A DNA stretch of 64,000 nt, from positions 12,883,871-12,947,870 of the forward strand of contig OW804096.1 in assembly GCA_942159475.1 (NCBI GenBank), read 5' to 3'. Numbering within the stretch: the first letter of the stretch is position 1; each line of letters opens with the position of its first letter. The notes under the pieces are model-generated. The model searched no databases, had not been told where the DNA came from, and worked only from the letters and a program-made list of their open reading frames with translations. The position numbers and the translations under genes were made by a program. Positions 12,200 through 22,895 of the stretch are shown here, piece after piece. Source of the DNA: Sthenelais limicola. Lineage: Eukaryota > Annelida > Polychaeta > Phyllodocida > Sigalionidae.

Positions 12200-12938
12200 A
12201 TGTCTGCTTTTGTATGGTTAGAAAAGGAGTGTCCCAGGGAGGACACCAATGAGAAAAGATGGCCAAATCTAGACATAGGAGTCACAGCAGCCAGACATGG
12301 CTTTTCATGTAGGGGAAATAGGAAAAAGGTGCAGTGATATACTTTTTGGTGGTGAATATCTAAGGGAAATAGTGGAAAAGGAGGCTGACATGGGAAAATC
12401 AACACTGACATGGAACTTTTTGTTCTGGAAATAGTAAAATCTTCCCGGAAATAGGAAGAAAGCAGTTGGAAAAGAACTATAGTATGTGAAATAGCATGTA
12501 CCACAGAGGAAAAGTCTGTACCGATTTCATCATTTGTACATATGTCTACTTTGGGACGCAACACACCTCGTTCCATTCTCTCTATTTATTGTATCTTTCC
12601 CACACTATAAACCACCACCTGCACCAAATATTTAGTTTAAACGCGAGTATGTGAAAAACTGTACGGAGTATGACAAATACACATGCATAAACATTCGCAC
12701 AGGAGCATATACACGTGCGTAGACAGACGGCCAAAATAAGCAAATCTCATATTGAATATCTACTGGTAAAGTACAACGGTTAGAGTCAACAGGTGGTGGT
12801 GGTGTTATTCCATGCCTGTATAGTGCTAAGGTATAACGTGCCCACTCCAGGCTTGCATGCCAAAACATTATGTTTAAAGCTGCACTCTCCGCTAACGTCG
12901 GTCAAAAAGTAAAGATTTTCTAATAGTTGACTGTTGTT
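12200..12938. other. no convincing gene
   Basis: A minus-strand 155-codon frame (12109-12576) runs through a MITE-A end, so it is unlikely to be real. Confidence 0.55.
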
Positions 12939-13054
12939 GGGAATATAATGCAGACATTTTGCGGTCTTAATGGAATTATAATGACACTTTGCGGTTTGAG
13001 GCGAGAGGCTTTTCCTTCGTTTGAAGGGACCCTTTCAGGTTTGGGCCTAGACTG
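12939..13054 (-). mobile_element. MITE-B fragment
   Basis: The half adjoining the GGGCCTAGACTG end; the other end is missing. Confidence 0.7.
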
Positions 13055-13240
13055 AACTGGGAATAGAGCTTTAAAGGCAGGTATAAAGAACCACAAAAGC
13101 CAAGATTCATTACCATTTGATGAGATAGCTTTCAAGTATATACTATATGTTTCCCAAAGTTCCTGTAACCTCGTATATCAAGGTTCAAGGCCCTACTATA
13201 TGCCCACGTATCTATGTACATAATAACACTATACTGATAT

Positions 13241-13312
13241 GGATGAAGTCGCCAGAAAAAGTACAATTCACATTCACCAATTCTCTCAAAAACTCAAATT
13301 TAAGACAACATT
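13241..13312 (-). mobile_element. MITE-A fragment
   Basis: A degenerate terminus (GATGAAGTCGCCAGAAAAAG) and the TTCACCAATTCTCTC arm survive. Confidence 0.5.
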
Positions 13313-13697
13313 TCCACGAACCATAGATTGCTTCTTTACATACATTTTCCCCTTTACCCATACATTTGAACCAGTTTGCAGATTTTAAAATCATTTTCAC
13401 GTAAGGTGTAACGTAAGGTGTAACCCATTAAAATATAACAGAAGAGGAAAAAATGAAATAATAAAGGTTACCATGCGTACACACTTCATGTTTCACACCA
13501 ATATAAAAACAGAAATAAAAAAAAGAAATAAAAAAATGCATGGCTCCCGCAGGCTTGTTCTTTCTTACTGCCAGCATGTCATGCCTCGAGGCATGGATGC
13601 CGTGTAGCCAGGCCTAGCTCCAGTCGCTAATGAGACTCAAACTACGCAGATCCCGGTTTTTGCTATAATAACGTATATTTAGATGTATACTTTTTAA

Positions 13698-14251
13698 GGG
13701 TCAGATTGTCAGAGAATGCACAAATGGCAGCTCTACACATCTAATACAACTATGTTATTAATTTAGGCGGGAAAAAATGAATATTAGAATTCTTTTTTCT
13801 GTGATTCTTTATTTAGGTAATTTTCTCCTTTTGTTCTGATTTTGATAGTTCTTTCATTCATGAAAATGTTTGTATTGAAAAATAGATGTTTGGGGGAATA
13901 TGTTCAAATTTACCCTTAGGTTCTAATTCAATGATATACAAATCAAACTAAGGTGATAGAGCTAATTATGTCCCTAACTTAGGGGACATATATATCTACC
14001 GGTATATATATCTTGTTGTTTCGGTGTGGTGTAAAGATACTACTGTCACTGATTGGACGCCTACTGTGCTGATGTCTTTTCCGACTCTGGAGTAAGCATC
14101 CTAATGAGAATCTAATGGCATTTTGCGGTTTGGAGTGAGAGGCTTTCCTCAGCTTGACTAGGAACTCTGAGCTTAGACTGATTTCAAATTTGCCTTATTA
14201 GAGAGGATTATGTGATACACGAATTATCCATTCTCAGGTGACTTCACTCAT
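13698..14251 (+). mobile_element. MITE-A split by about 400 bp including a MITE-B
   Basis: The left arm at 13698-13790 and the right arm at 14194-14251 belong to the same orientation. The sequence between holds a partial MITE-B (14044-14180), suggesting later insertion. Confidence 0.5.
14044..14180 (-). mobile_element. MITE-B, partial, GGCTCA subfamily
   Basis: From the CACTGATTGGACGCC motif to GAGCTTAGACTG. It lies inside a split MITE-A. Confidence 0.7.
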
Positions 14252-14255
14252 ATAA

Positions 14256-14490
14256 GGGTCAAGTCGCCAGAAAATGTACAATTGGCCTTCACCAATTCTC
14301 TCAAATAACCCAAATTTCAGACGAAAATTAAGTTCAAAATACAGTTCAACCTAACCAAACATATTGCTAGAATCAATGCAATGCCAAATATACTCGAATT
14401 TACCTAGTATTGACCAAATTGCAGCCTAATTTAGCAGAATTTACTAAAAATGAACAGCTGCCAATTGTACATTTTCGGGAAATCTGACCC
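14256..14490 (-). mobile_element. MITE-A, complete
   Basis: Well preserved reverse copy. The flanks are ATAA and TTAT, inverted rather than direct. Confidence 0.88.
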
Positions 14491-14730
14491 TTATAGAGAC
14501 AGACAACAGGTAAGCTCATAGCAGGGAGCTTTCTTACTGTATGCTCACAGGGTAATCTGATGAAGTTGTTATTTCACTTTTGTTTTATTACATTTTTCTC
14601 AAACTTTACATACATGACTAGCCGTCTTAACGACCTCTAGTCACGCAGTCAGTAACGTGAGCTATTACAATGCAACGTGTTGTCTTACAACATAATTACG
14701 GAATAATGTTGCATAAGTCGCAGAATAGAT

Positions 14731-14944
14731 AAATAGGGAGATTTAGCAACCACAACGCAACACTAACGCATCCACTAACTATTTGTACATTACTGCTGCT
14801 GTGGGGATATCTCGAGAGGCGCTAGGCCGAGGGCATCTGCATTGCAGGCCTCTCGAGATATCCCCACAGCGGTAATAAAGTACTAATAGTTAGTGGATGC
14901 GTTAGTGTTGTGTTGGTGCGTTGTGGTTGCTAAATCTCCCTATT
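14731..14944. mobile_element. large hairpin MITE
   Basis: Two nearly perfect inverted arms of 90 and 97 bp (14731-14820 and 14848-14944) surround a 27-bp loop. The outer ends GGGAGATTTAGCAACC resemble the MITE-F terminus GGGAGGTTCAGCAAG. The inner arm end contains GGGATATCTCGAGAGGC. Flanks are AAAT and ATTT, or TA on both sides. Its transcript would fold into a long double strand. Confidence 0.85.
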
Positions 14945-15067
14945 TTTCAAATGTTTGTTTCCACAAGATCTATTCTGTGTAGACAATATTTATGCTTTTA
15001 TTTTGCTCTTCATTATTTTCGTTTTCTTTAGGTTCACCATGCTACCCTAACCAGCAGGGTACAGCAG

Positions 15068-15272
15068 GGGCCTGTTGCATAACAAGTCTTTAATGTATTC
15101 CTACTTTCCTTAGTATTCTTTGCTAAGCAGCTGATTAGGAACCTTTAGGGATGGAATTTGCTATACATGCAATGCTAACTATCATTCCTACACTAGGAAT
15201 TTCCTACATAAGCACGGAAAAAAAGCTTAGTAAGGAACATTTTAACTAAGGACATCTTACGCAACAGGACCC
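15068..15272. mobile_element. MITE-G, complete
   Basis: The left end GGGCCTGTTGCATAACAAGT and the right end read inward as GGGTCCTGTTGCGTAAGATG form an imperfect inverted repeat. The interior is AT-rich with repeated CCTTAG-like motifs. Confidence 0.68.
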
Positions 15273-15641
15273 TAGAAAATACTCAACTGGAAGACAAACT
15301 AATGACCGACCCAGGATAAATGTGAAGCCCTACTGCAGCTGACTTATAAAGGGCCCACCTCACACCATCCATATGCAATGCTGCATTTTTAATGCATTTT
15401 ATGCATATAATGGGGGCACTTATAGCAAAATGCACTCAGTACAAATGGACCCACCCCTGCGGCCAAACACAAGGTGTGAACAGGGGGCCTTACAACCCGG
15501 GCCCTCGGGACCTGCTACTCCATCATCCAAGATCAAAATTTGCTTACTGCTGCCCAGTCCCTGCCCAAGTCAGGGTGGGGTTGGGGTAGGGTGGGGGCCG
15601 GTGGGGGAGTCGAATTGGTAGTTCTCTACCCCACTTTTAAA

Positions 15642-15858
15642 GGGTCAGATCGTTAGGAAATTCACCTTCACCAATTCTCTGAAATAACCCAAATTTCAGA
15701 CGAAAATAAAGTTCAACCAAACAGATTGCTAGAATCAATGCAATGCCGAATATTCTCGGACTTACCTAGTATTGGCCAAATTGCAACCTAATTTAGCAGA
15801 GTTTACTAACATTAATGTGTAGAGCTGCCAATTGTATATTTTCTGGAATATCTAACCC
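15642..15858 (-). mobile_element. MITE-A, complete, shortened left terminus
   Basis: TAAA at 15638-15641 and 15859-15862 is an exact 4-bp duplication. A short deletion removes part of the left inverted repeat. Confidence 0.85.
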
Positions 15859-16490
15859 TAAAGCTGCTGTTTCTCGGTTAACATCAATAAAAAAATAAAG
15901 ATTTTCTCCTTTTTGTTCTGTTTTTCCCCACAAACCATCTAAAGGTAAGTTGACCAACATTTGGAGGATTAAGTTCTCATTTATATTTCTGGTTAGAGCG
16001 AAAATGAAAACCAACTTAAAAGACCAGATACCTGCTCTTTTTGATTATTAGGAATGGTTTTAGTAGTAGGCCTATTGGGGAAACTATTGGGGCCTAAGTG
16101 TGTTGGGTGGAGGGATCCTTTTCCCCATAAATATATAATACTGTGGATTGGCTTTAATTTGCTCTTGTTTCATTTTCATACAAACTGCATGAAACTAAGC
16201 TTAAAAAGTTGAATTTTGTAAACAATGCGAAATAAACTGAAGGATTGTGGATGTTTGTAGCGTTGCATGGAAATGTATTTTCATGTGAATAATACTATTT
16301 TCATAAATAGTCCCCCTCCCCCCTAAACCCCCCCCCCCCCCCCACCCACACACACACACTCATCCACCCCCATTCCCCATATCCCTCGCCACTGAACCAA
16401 TTTCTCTATCACTCCTGCGCGTCAGTCCTTAAGTAATCCAAGCAAAATCAAATTGTGTACTTTAAAATCCACCCCGAGTTGGGACCGGTG
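15859..16490. other. no gene seen upstream of the candidate gene
   Basis: AT-rich, with a C-run and CA repeat at 16315-16360 and then a rise in CpG towards 16490. Confidence 0.55.
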
Positions 16491-16505
16491 ATGGCAGCTA
16501 AATGA
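16491..16505 (+). other. short upstream ORF
   Basis: ATG, three codons and TGA sit 36 bp before the candidate start at 16541. If this lies in the 5' leader it could dampen initiation downstream. Inference only. Confidence 0.25.
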
Positions 16506-16537
16506 AGACATATCGCCTTGCGCGATCCCTGACAATC

Positions 16538-16692
16538 AAGATGGCGGCCAGGAGGCCTTCCATGCTGTCATCACCTTATCCAGAGACCAAACAGGTAAAG
16601 CAGGTGAAATATGGCGCCCAGGCCCCATGTGACCTGCCCTAAGCCAATGAAATGCGCCATTATGGGGCACGTGACGTGCGGCAGCCAATCAG
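16538..16692 (+). promoter_or_regulatory. promoter-like cluster of YY1, CCAAT and E-box motifs
   Basis: AAGATGGCGGC at 16538-16548 matches YY1. CCAAT at 16644-16648 and CCAATCAG at 16685-16692 match NF-Y sites. CACGTGAC at 16668-16675 is a canonical E-box. The cluster overlaps and follows the candidate ATG at 16541, so it would act from within the leader or first intron, or serve minus-strand transcription. Confidence 0.35.
16541..16594 (+). CDS. candidate first coding exon of a small two-exon gene
   Basis: Eighteen codons open with ATG in strong initiation context (A at -3, G at +4) and read MAARRPSMLSSPYPETKQ. They end at CAG|GTAAAG, a good 5' splice site in phase 0. The ATG lies inside AAGATGGCGGC, which matches the YY1 motif often found at the starts of TATA-less animal genes. 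A four-codon upstream ORF lies at 16491-16505. The surrounding 16480-16760 is visibly richer in CpG than its neighbours. Read alone, the frame stops at TAA shortly after the donor, so splicing is needed for a longer product. The phase-0 acceptor at 17032 would give a 95-residue protein. I do not recognise the family, and no transcript evidence is available. Alternatively this is only a chance ATG in a CpG patch. Confidence 0.4.
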
Positions 16693-17032
16693 ATCACAGG
16701 AAGGAGGGAGCAGAATGTTTGACCTTCAGCCCTCCATGCATGTGTTGGCGTCCGATCGTTTGACCTTCGCTTGTTGTTAGGTTTATGTTACTTTAAAGTA
16801 TGAGGTATATTAAATTTACGTTTTATTTTGATTAATTGGTATTGAACGAAATAGTACTACACACACACTTTTCACACTTAAATGCAACATGGGGGAGGAA
16901 ATTGTAACATCAAGGAAGATGTTTTTAAACAATGTAACACAACAGCAATTATGTATTTCCGAGTTTCTTGAAGTCAGATGACAGAAGACATTTGCTCTTC
17001 CTATTACACAAATGATTCTGGTTTTGTTTCAG

Positions 17033-17266
17033 AATCCAGCGACACCAATTTATTCATATTTTAAAGACATTAAATTCCAACAACGATTTCAACCCAGTAG
17101 AAGAGACAAACGGAAAGTAAACTCCCTATTATCACTCATCCCCACCAACCTGTCTGTCATCAGGAAGTACTGGTATGAAGTAAAACACTCACCTGAAAGA
17201 GAGAAAACGGAAAGGTTTAGTCAATTATCATTATTTAAGCATGACATCCAGGAAGAAAAGAGGTAA
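17033..17266 (+). CDS. candidate second coding exon of the same small gene
   Basis: The segment follows TTTTGTTTCAG, a convincing 3' splice site in phase 0. It reads 77 codons from NPATPIYSYF through the central PTNLSVIRKYWYEVKHSP to a TAA stop at 17264-17266. The peptide is basic, rich in K, R and aromatic residues, with no signal peptide or membrane segment. AATAAA at about 17332 could be its polyadenylation signal. Alternatively AG|GTAAAT at 17261-17266 is a further donor and the gene continues past a MITE-A. Joined to the exon at 16541 it gives 95 residues. A degraded copy lies at 27969-28295 with frameshifts, a stop and altered splice sites. That contrast suggests this copy has been kept intact, though it could also be a chance survivor of a dispersed repeat. 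Function unknown. Confidence 0.42.
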   Translation, partial: NPATPIYSYFKDIKFQQRFQPSRRDKRKVNSLLSLIPTNLSVIRKYWYEVKHSPEREKTERFSQLSLFKHDIQEEKR

Positions 17267-17389
17267 ATTCTTTGATTACTACCAAAAGCACATTTTGACG
17301 TTCATTTTGACTTTGCCAGTATAGCTCTAAGAATAAAATACATTTTGACTATAATAAAAATAATCAATTAACAAGCTTTTAGCAGTCAT

Positions 17390-17605
17390 GGGTCAAGTCA
17401 TCAGAAAACGTACAATTGGCCTTCACCAATCCTCTCAAATCACCCAAATTTGATAAGAAAATCAGGTTCAAAATACAGTTCAACATAACCAGACAGTCTT
17501 ATTGAATCAATACAATACAAAATACACTCAGATATACCTAGTATTTATCAATCTTCACTCTAATTTAGCAGACTTTGATAGATGTGTAGAACAAACGATT
17601 GTCAA
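17390..17605 (-). mobile_element. MITE-A, right terminus lost
   Basis: It begins immediately after the GCAGTCAT that ends the duplicated exon region. The copy at 27969-28295 shows the site without it. Confidence 0.75.
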
Positions 17606-18025
17606 GAAACATGACTTTATGTTTGTCACTGATCAATACAACGCAAATCCATTGATTTGCTACAAAAACCACTCAAAACCCTCTATATTTTGCCCTATCT
17701 TACCCATCGCCAATACCTTCTATTACTAGTATTAGGCCACAAAAGGTCACTTTTCTCTAGTAACGGTTGTAGAAGACTAAAGTTTCAGGGCTTCAGATAG
17801 GGAATTCATTAAAAGGGCTGGCGGATGTTTTTGTAGTGGGTATTACGGCCATATCTCTCTATTATGATAGGACATATTGGATCGACTGCTAGAGCGGTTT
17901 TTGCCTCTGAAGTAGTAGTGAGTGTTATCTGCCCTAATCCTAGGCCTAAAGATCAATCTGTTTTTGGTGGTGGTAGAAGAGAGAGATAGGGGGAGAGGAG
18001 GGCAGAGGCGCGCGTACACCCATTT

Positions 18026-18435
18026 GAGATGTGTTTCAGGAAAATCAGTCGCAAGTCGCAAAAATGATATTTTTGAAAGTGTTTATTTTACAAGATCACT
18101 TTATTTGAATGTTCTGATATTTGGTGAGTTCATCACCTATAGTTATATCGATCGATGTATCAAATTTCAGGACAATGGATGTAATATATCCTTTCGTTTT
18201 AAAGATCCTCATATGGAGCATACTTAGTTACTTTACTGTTTATTGCCCCCCCAAAAATATTGTTATCTTTTTTATTCAGAAATACAAATATCAGACTTAA
18301 AATCTAGAAATACTTATTAGATTATTAGACTGTTTAGTATCATTGGAATCCCCTTGATCTCATCTTTTCAAATATGATGATATCTCAAAATCCATATTTT
18401 GCGACTTATGACTCATTTTCCTAAAACGGATCACA
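18026..18435 (+). mobile_element. MITE-C, complete
   Basis: Ends GATGTGTTTCAGGAAAATC and CTAAAACGGATCACAT. Directly followed by a second copy. Confidence 0.85.
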
Positions 18436-18439
18436 TTTG

Positions 18440-18732
18440 TGAGGTGTTTCAGGAAAATGAGTCGCAAGTCGCAAAATTGGTATTTTTCAAAGTGATTTAT
18501 TTCCGAGATTTCTTTGTTGGAATGTCGTCATCTTTGGGTTATCTAGTCGTTGGAGTCGCATAAATATATGTACTAAATCTCAAGATAGTTGATTAAATAT
18601 TTCCATGCATTTCTAAGGTTATCCTATAGAGTACATTTAGCTACTTTATACTATACTACTAAAAATATTGGAAATTTATTCTTAAAAAAATCAAAATATC
18701 GAACTTAAAATATAGAAGTACCTATTACTAGT
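18440..18732 (+). mobile_element. MITE-C, right end lost, tandem to the preceding copy
   Basis: Starts GAGGTGTTTCAGGAAAATGA and stops in the middle part. It is more diverged than its neighbour. Confidence 0.78.
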
Positions 18733-18736
18733 ATAT

Positions 18737-18970
18737 GGGTCAGATTTTCAGAAAATGTACAATTCGCCTTCACCAATCCTCTCAAATAACCCAAATTTAA
18801 GACAAAAATTAGCTTCAAAATGCAGTTCAACATAACAGAACTGATACTTTAATTCAACGCAATACCCAATATACTCAGATATACCCGATATTCATCATTT
18901 TTCAGTCTAATTTAGCAGCATTTCCTAAATGTGTAGAGCTGCCAATTGTACATTTATGAAAATCTGACCC
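18737..18970 (-). mobile_element. MITE-A, complete
   Basis: ATAT flanks both ends. It abuts the truncated MITE-C at 18440. Confidence 0.9.
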
Positions 18971-19026
18971 ATATAGCCCGAGCCGCCGCCCCCCCCCCCC
19001 CCCCCCCCTACGCCTCGCCCCACCCA

Positions 19027-19050
19027 TGTACATTTTCTGAAAATCTGACT
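19027..19050 (-). mobile_element. solo MITE-A terminus
   Basis: Only the terminal GTACATTTTCTGAAAATC-type repeat remains, just after a C-run. Confidence 0.6.
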
Positions 19051-19244
19051 CTTATACTACACCACTACACAACACAGAGATAGTAAGGCTAGGATCTCCC
19101 TATACACAGAGTCCACACAGAAGGCAGATCAGGCATGAATATAAAGCATATAGAGAACGAATGGTTCAGAGGAAGGGATGAGAACACAGAGAAACATATC
19201 CCTCTTCGTGTAGACATATGTATGTGTACCTCCAAGGATATTGT

Positions 19245-19455
19245 GGGTCAGATTGGCAGAAAATGTACAATTGGCAGCTCTACACATTTAGTCAATTCTG
19301 CTATATCAGGCTGCGAAATGGCTCCCTGTTGTATATATATGAGCATACATGTATTTGGTATTGGGTTGATTAAAATGGATATATTGGGTTATGTTGAACT
19401 GTATTGCATTTTTTGCCGCCTCTTTATCTTCAATTAGAGCTAATATTTAAGAGGA
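19245..19455 (+). mobile_element. MITE-A, right end missing
   Basis: Left terminus and centre are present. The element fades after 19440. Confidence 0.65.
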
Positions 19456-19636
19456 TCCCTCAGAGGGCTTGGCCGATATTAGTGTGTATGTGTGTGTGGT
19501 GAGGGGGGGGGGGGTGTCACTGTATCATGTGAAATGCTTAACAATTCCATCAATGAAATGATTAATCATAGTATCTATTAAATGATGCCAATTGATAACA
19601 CAGCTGGTTGGAACATGTTTAATTGAAAGAAAAAGG

Positions 19637-19822
19637 ACTGTCTGGGCCTAAAGTTGAGAGGGTCCCTTAAAATGAAGGGAAAGCCTCTCGCCTCAAACCG
19701 CAAAATGTCTTTATACTCCCATTAAAACGCCGTGTTTTAGGCCAAGAGACCGATTAACTAAGTAGGCGTCCAATCACTGACATATCATTCTTACCTAATC
19801 TGAGGGTTTTGGACCTAGAGTT
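19637..19822 (+). mobile_element. MITE-B, nearly complete
   Basis: Both ends are recognisable with point changes. Confidence 0.8.
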
Positions 19823-20200
19823 AATGGTGTCAGGGGTAAAAAATATACTACCCATCCCCCCCCCCCCAACTCCTCCCCCCTCCCCTCCCCAAGCCTTAGA
19901 TCTATCATGGTCTCTGGTCGCTTCAGGGAGCTATTTTGACACAAGGAAATCACAGGGTCTTTCCTCCACTACCCAATCCCCAGCCCGAGGTCTGATACAT
20001 CATTCCCCATCTAGAAACATCCATATCAACATCAATGTTTAAAGCCTCACTCATATATCAAAACATCGGCTGGAATTTGTTTTTCAAAAAAAAGGAAGAA
20101 AAGATCATAGTATTGAGATGTGAGATTTTCTGGTGCATAGATCACAACTAATGTCATCATGGTAACGGTTTAATAAAATTCGATTTGCAAAAAATAAAAA

Positions 20201-20366
20201 CCCTCAGATCAGATAAGAATGGTATGTCAGTGATTGGACGCCTGCTTCGCTAATCTTTTTTTTGCCTAGGACTCGGCGTTTTAATGGGAATTTAATGACA
20301 TTTTGCGGTCTTTATGGAATAATAATGATAATGGCACCTTGCAGTTTGAGACGAGAGGCTTTCCCT
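20201..20366 (-). mobile_element. MITE-B, both ends lost
   Basis: From CCCTCAGATCAGATAAG to GAGAGGCTTTCCCT. Confidence 0.7.
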
Positions 20367-20814
20367 AGCAAAATAGTTATACGATAGCTCCCATTTTTTT
20401 CTGATTTTGTTCTACAATTTATACAATGTATATCTAATTGTATACACATGTATATCTATATTATTATAGTTGATGTTTCCTATAAGCCAGACTGATGTCA
20501 ATATTATACCTGTATATATATGAGCACAGGTGACAAGTCGATCTCAGAAGTCCTTATATCAGACATTAGACTCAGCAGCGAGAATAAATATTCTCGTCGA
20601 ACTAATCACACTCCAATATGTTCCATCTCAGAATTCTTCATTTCTGAAATATTATTTTTTATTTTTGAACAACGGATATTTTATTTTTCATATTACAGTT
20701 CAAACAGAAGAGACAGTACGTATTAAAAGTACATTTTCAACACGGAAACATGGGTAAAAGGCATATTATAAATCAGAAATATTCTTTACTACTAAAATAC
20801 CCTACACTCTAGGT

Positions 20815-21007
20815 CCAAACCCTCAGATCAGATAACAAAGGTATGTCTGCCTACTTCGCTAATCGGTTTCCTTACCCATGACTTGGCGTTTTAATGGGAA
20901 TATAATGAGATTTTGGGGTCTTAATGGGATTATAATGGCACTTTGCGGTTTGAGGCGAGAGGCTTTCCATTGTCTGAAGGGACTCTCTAAACTTTGGGCC
21001 TAGACTG
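20815..21007 (-). mobile_element. MITE-B, complete
   Basis: CCTA at 20811-20814 and 21008-21011 is an exact target duplication. Confidence 0.9.
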
Positions 21008-21069
21008 CCTAATTCCATCCCATAATCCTTCATTGAGACAATCGCAGTGGCTAATACAACTGCCCTATA

Positions 21070-21402
21070 GGGGATTTGCATGTCTCACTGCGCATGTCTT
21101 TACAGTGCATCATGGGATGGATTCACTTCAAATTTGACATACAAATATTTGGCAACAATATTATCAAAAATCGCAAGAATGTTTTAACCAATATCATAGC
21201 TTGTATTAATGATGTATAAAAGCCAAATGCATGATGGGAAAAATGAAGTCTTGTTACATGGAATCATAGGCTAATTACATGAGATAATTGTTAGATATTC
21301 TATGCTGAACATAACATGTTAGTTCCATCGATTTTACACTGTACCATTAGTCCCATAATTCCATGCGAATCAAGATTCAAAATGGCGGCTATGCAACTCC
21401 CC
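21070..21402 (+). mobile_element. MITE-D, complete
   Basis: The ends GGGGATTTGCATG and the inverted ATGCAACTCCCC are flanked by TA on each side, compatible with a 2-bp TA duplication of the Tc1/mariner type. It contains CATCATGGGATGGATT and CAAGATTCAAAATGG, shared with three other copies. Confidence 0.78.
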
Positions 21403-21893
21403 TATTACAACAGGCCACCACCCCCTGTTTATCATTCACTGCTACACTATTCTACCTGTACAAACTCTCTCCATTCCTTCTTCCTGGAGAAAAACAACAA
21501 AAAAGAGCAAGAAGTTCACGGAGACAAGGACAAAAATCTATAATTATCCACTCGTATGTCTGAGAAGAAGTGAGGGCACAAATTAGAGGGCGAGGTCCGG
21601 CCTTCCCTCACCGCCCACTCCCACTAATATACAAGCTACTAGTTCACCCGCTCCTTGCTTTATAACCCAGCCTTCAAATTTAGACTGACTGTGGCTAGAG
21701 TGTAGAGTGGCATAGGTCGAAGCCAAGAGTAATTTTTCCTGGCAGTTGTGCCATAAAAGTCTAGAGCTTATTCTATATTTAGTAGTTTCCATTTCTTTTT
21801 CTAATCTATACATGGACACATGCACTAGTCTATACATGGATGCATGCATGGATGGTTGGGGATTCACTTACAAGTATTGTATGTATACAAATA

Positions 21894-22107
21894 CAGTCTA
21901 GGCCCAAAGTTGAGAGAGTCCCTTTGAACTGAGGGAAAGCCTCTCGCCTCAAACTGCAAAGTGCCATTATAATTCTATTAAGACCGCAACATGACATTAT
22001 AATCCCATTAAAACGCCTAGTCCTTGGTTAGGAAACCGATTAGCAAAGTAGGCGTTCAGTAACTGACATACCATTCTTATCTGATCTGAGGGTTTGGACC
22101 TAGACTG
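21894..22107 (+). mobile_element. MITE-B, complete reference copy
   Basis: Defines the family. It begins CAGTCTAGGCCCAAAG and ends TTTGGACCTAGACTG, with the internal motifs GGGAAAGCCTCTCGCC and CTTATCTGATCTGAGGG. There is no coding capacity. It sits exactly between two copies of its flanking sequence (21783-21893 and 22108-22440). Confidence 0.9.
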
Positions 22108-22144
22108 TATTTTCCATTTCTTTTTCTTTTTCTCATCTATACGT

Positions 22145-22379
22145 GGGTCAGATTTTCAGAAAATGTACAATTCATCTTCACCAATTCTCTCAAATAACCC
22201 AAATTCAAGACAAAAATCAGGTTCAAATACTGTTCAACATAACCAAAGAGACTGTTTGAATCAAGCCATTCAAGGCAATACCAAATACACCCATATACCT
22301 GATGATTTGTCAGTCCAATTTAGCAGAGTTTACAAAATATGTTGATCTGCCAATTGAACATTTTCTGAAAATCTTACCC
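22145..22379 (-). mobile_element. MITE-A inserted in the second copy of a local duplication
   Basis: Flanks are ACGT and ACAT. The unoccupied sister copy near 21805-21835 reads CTATACATGG, showing that the target was ACAT and was duplicated as 4 bp. Confidence 0.9.
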
Positions 22380-22644
22380 ACATGGATGAATGCACGGTCG
22401 TTTGGAGATTCACTTACAAGTACTGTATGTATACAAATAAATTAATTATTAACACTCCCATGCTTTATAATTTATGAGAGGTGGAATGTAGGTAGGAGGG
22501 GAAAGGCGCAGTATAAATATTCAATTATTCAATATTTATTATATATTAATGTAATTAAATATTAACTTCAAGCACTCAGTTCCATTCTTATTATCTCATT
22601 AATATTTTCTCCTCACTTGGTCCTATTCATATCAGATTATCAGA

Positions 22645-22812
22645 GGGTGAAATCGCCAGAAAATGCACAATTCGCCTTCACCAATCCTCTCAAATAACCC
22701 AAATTTGATACACAAATCAGATTTAAAATACAGTTCAGCCTAACCAAACAGATTGCTAGAATCAATGCAATGCCGAATATACTCGAATTTAGCAAGTATT
22801 GACCAACTTACC
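22645..22812 (-). mobile_element. MITE-A, 3' truncated
   Basis: The left two thirds are preserved, ending at CCAACTTACCAC. The same junction motif occurs in the copy at 10196, so these may form a subfamily. Confidence 0.7.
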
Positions 22813-22895
22813 ACGATGTACACGTATAGTTCATCAAATAAAAAACCCATAAAATATGTATAAAATGCTTTACTAATTTACCCCCATCCTCGGAG

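Larger units (their letters stand above)
21783..22440. repeat. 110-bp direct duplication around a MITE-B
   Basis: Copy 1 (21783-21893) and copy 2 (22108-22144 plus 22380-22440, split by a MITE-A) share TTTCCATTTCTTTTTC, CATGGATG and the run ending GTATGTATACAAATA. MITE-B fills the gap between them exactly. Copies differ by perhaps 15%, and copy 1 has an extra CTATACATGG unit. Confidence 0.82.

Noticed and set aside
12109..12576. 155-codon minus-strand frame
   Set aside because: It includes a MITE-A terminus, has no recognised domain and lacks supporting splice or promoter signals.
13191..13205. GGTTCAAGGCC as a tRNA T-arm
   Set aside because: No matching A-box, acceptor stem or anticodon arm could be found upstream.
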